Part shown: positions 6,303 to 7,367 of the stretch, one piece after another
How positions within the stretch are numbered: position 1 is the stretch's first letter
How the letters are laid out: each line of letters begins with the position of its first letter
Assembly (NCBI GenBank): GCA_029549705.1
Contig: JAKPIR010000422.1
Coordinates: 1 to 7,367, forward strand
Origin: Pseudomonadota bacterium
GTDB lineage: Bacteria; Pseudomonadota; Gammaproteobacteria; Burkholderiales; Methylophilaceae
Direction of reading: 5' to 3'
Length of the DNA: 7,367 nucleotides
The notes under the pieces: generated by a model
Told to the model about the DNA's origin: nothing
Seen by the model: only the letters and a program-made list of their open reading frames with translations
Database searches by the model: none
Position numbers and translations under genes: made by a program

Positions 6303-7367
6303 ATGACAACACACCAGCCCAGTAATCAAGATTTACATCAACGCCGCCTTGCCGCCACCCCGCGCGGTATCGGCGTGATGGCCAATTTTTTTATAGCGCG
6401 CGCATTAAATTCTGAAGTGTGGGATGTGGAGGGTAACCGCTATATTGATTTTGCCGGCGGCATTGCCGTGCTGAATACGGGGCATCGTCACCCAAAAGTG
6501 ATCGCAGCGATTGAAAAACAGTTGCACCATTTTACGCATACTTGCTATCAAGTGTTGCCTTACGAGAGTTATGTTACCTTGGCAGAGCGCATCAATAAGC
6601 TCACGCCTGGTAGCCATGCTAAAAAAACCTGCTTTTTTTCTAGCGGCGCTGAAGCGGTTGAAAATGCCATCAAAATTGCCCGCGCAGCAACCAATCGTTC
6701 GGGTGTCATTGCTTTTTCGGGTGCGTTTCATGGTCGCACCATGATGGGTTGTGCGCTCACGGGCAAGGTTGCGCCTTATAAAATCGGCTTTGGGCCTTTT
6801 CCTGCCGAGATTTATCACGCGCCATTTCCTGTTGATTTGCATGGGGTGAGTGTAGAAGATTCCATTAAAGCCATTCACACGCTCTTTAAATCAGACATAG
6901 ACCCTAACCGAGTCGCCGCCATTATTTTAGAGCCGGTGCAAGGTGAAGGCGGTTTTTATGTCACGCCACCAGCCATGATGCGCGAGCTACGCAAACTGTG
7001 CGATGAACACGGTATTTTGCTGATTTTTGATGAAATTCAAACAGGATTTGGTCGTACAGGCAAAATGTTTGCGGCTGAGCATTATGATGTGCTGCCTGAC
7101 ATCATGACCATGGCCAAAAGCATGGCAGGCGGTACTACATTATCCGCCGTATGTGGCAAAGCCGAGGTGATGGATGGCCCAGCCCCAGGTGGGCTTGGCG
7201 GCACCTATGCGGGTAACCCGCTAGCAATTGCGGCGGCCCATGCGGTGATTGATGTGATGGAAGAAGCGCAATTAGTCGCGCGAGCCAATGTGCTGGGCGA
7301 AAAACTGACCAAACACCTCAAAGGGTTACAAAGTAAAGTGCCTGCGCTAAAAGAAGTGCGTGGTTTG
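6303..7367 (+). CDS. gabT: 4-aminobutyrate aminotransferase (GabT/PuuE-like), 3' end outside window
   Basis: The frame from ATG 6303 stays open to the window edge, giving 355 residues; E. coli GabT has 426, so roughly 70 are missing. It is a class-III PLP aminotransferase that converts GABA plus 2-oxoglutarate to succinate semialdehyde plus glutamate in the cytoplasm. Shared GabT blocks are VWDVEG (39-44), DFAGGIAVLNTGH (49-61), SSGAEAVENA (113-122), FHGRT (142-146), EPVQGEGGFY (210-219) and APGGLGGTYAGNP (294-306). PLP-site residues are D243, Q246 and lysine K272 in AKSMAGG. Residues matching the E. coli GABA site (I54, Q83, R145, E215) are present with a constant offset; the C-terminal arginine lies outside. 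After AKSMAGG it has TTLSAV where E. coli GabT has FPLAGV. The start is supported by GAAGG (6289-6293) nine bases upstream. The preceding terminator suggests a separate transcript. Paralogues acting on 5-aminovalerate (DavT) are an alternative. Confidence 0.92.
   Translation, partial: MTTHQPSNQDLHQRRLAATPRGIGVMANFFIARALNSEVWDVEGNRYIDFAGGIAVLNTGHRHPKVIAAIEKQLHHFTHTCYQVLPYESYVTLAERINKLTPGSHAKKTCFFSSGAEAVENAIKIARAATNRSGVIAFSGAFHGRTMMGCALTGKVAPYKIGFGPFPAEIYHAPFPVDLHGVSVEDSIKAIHTLFKSDIDPNRVAAIILEPVQGEGGFYVTPPAMMRELRKLCDEHGILLIFDEIQTGFGRTGKMFAAEHYDVLPDIMTMAKSMAGGTTLSAVCGKAEVMDGPAPGGLGGTYAGNPLAIAAAHAVIDVMEEAQLVARANVLGEKLTKHLKGLQSKVPALKEVRGL

Noticed and set aside
6511..6744. 77-codon + strand frame inside gabT
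   Set aside because: It is in another frame of the conserved aminotransferase and has no distinct motif.
6405..6878. Antisense open frame (157 codons) opposite gabT
   Set aside because: The + strand frame here encodes conserved GabT motifs without interruption, so the opposite frame is a shadow.
1..7367. Mobile element, defence system, CRISPR array or tRNA
   Set aside because: No direct-repeat array, transposase, integrase or cloverleaf-like sequence was seen; all seven genes belong to known polyamine transport and degradation families.

Overview
The window looks like ordinary chromosomal DNA of a Gram-negative proteobacterium, most likely a gamma- or betaproteobacterium of moderate GC content. 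The reasons are the close resemblance of the proteins to the Pot, Puu and Gab families of Escherichia coli and Pseudomonas, the proteobacterial REP-type inverted repeat, and tight co-directional operon packing. The species cannot be fixed from the sequence. All seven genes lie on the + strand and almost every base is accounted for. No tRNA, rRNA, insertion sequence, phage gene, CRISPR array or origin was seen.

Layout. Positions 1-128 hold the last codons of a periplasmic putrescine-binding protein (potF-like). An intrinsic terminator hairpin follows (135-172). Next come the other three parts of a PotFGHI-type putrescine ABC importer: ATPase potG (206-1327), permease potH (1339-2238) and permease potI (2238-3086), separated by 11 nt and by a 1-nt overlap. 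A REP/BIME-like inverted repeat (3097-3153) fills the short gap before two tandem aldehyde dehydrogenases: succinate-semialdehyde dehydrogenase gabD (3178-4638) and a PuuC/KauB-type gamma-(glutamyl)aminobutyraldehyde dehydrogenase (4641-6134), 2 nt apart. A second intrinsic terminator (6173-6219) closes that unit. After a further AT-rich leader, a PLP-dependent 4-aminobutyrate aminotransferase (gabT/puuE, 6303 onward) runs off the window end with 355 codons visible.

How the genes fit together. The importer would bring putrescine into the cytoplasm. After conversion to an aminoaldehyde by enzymes not in this window (PuuA/PuuB, or a SpuC-type aminotransferase), the PuuC-like enzyme would oxidise the aldehyde. 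This yields GABA, directly or after removal of a gamma-glutamyl group. GabT would convert GABA to succinate semialdehyde and GabD would oxidise that to succinate. The window is therefore a transport-plus-catabolism locus for putrescine as a carbon and nitrogen source. I see no new biological system. The points that deserve a second look are regulatory (two internal terminators and a REP pair) and enzymological (a glutamate in the GabD cofactor pocket that suggests NAD+ rather than NADP+ use).
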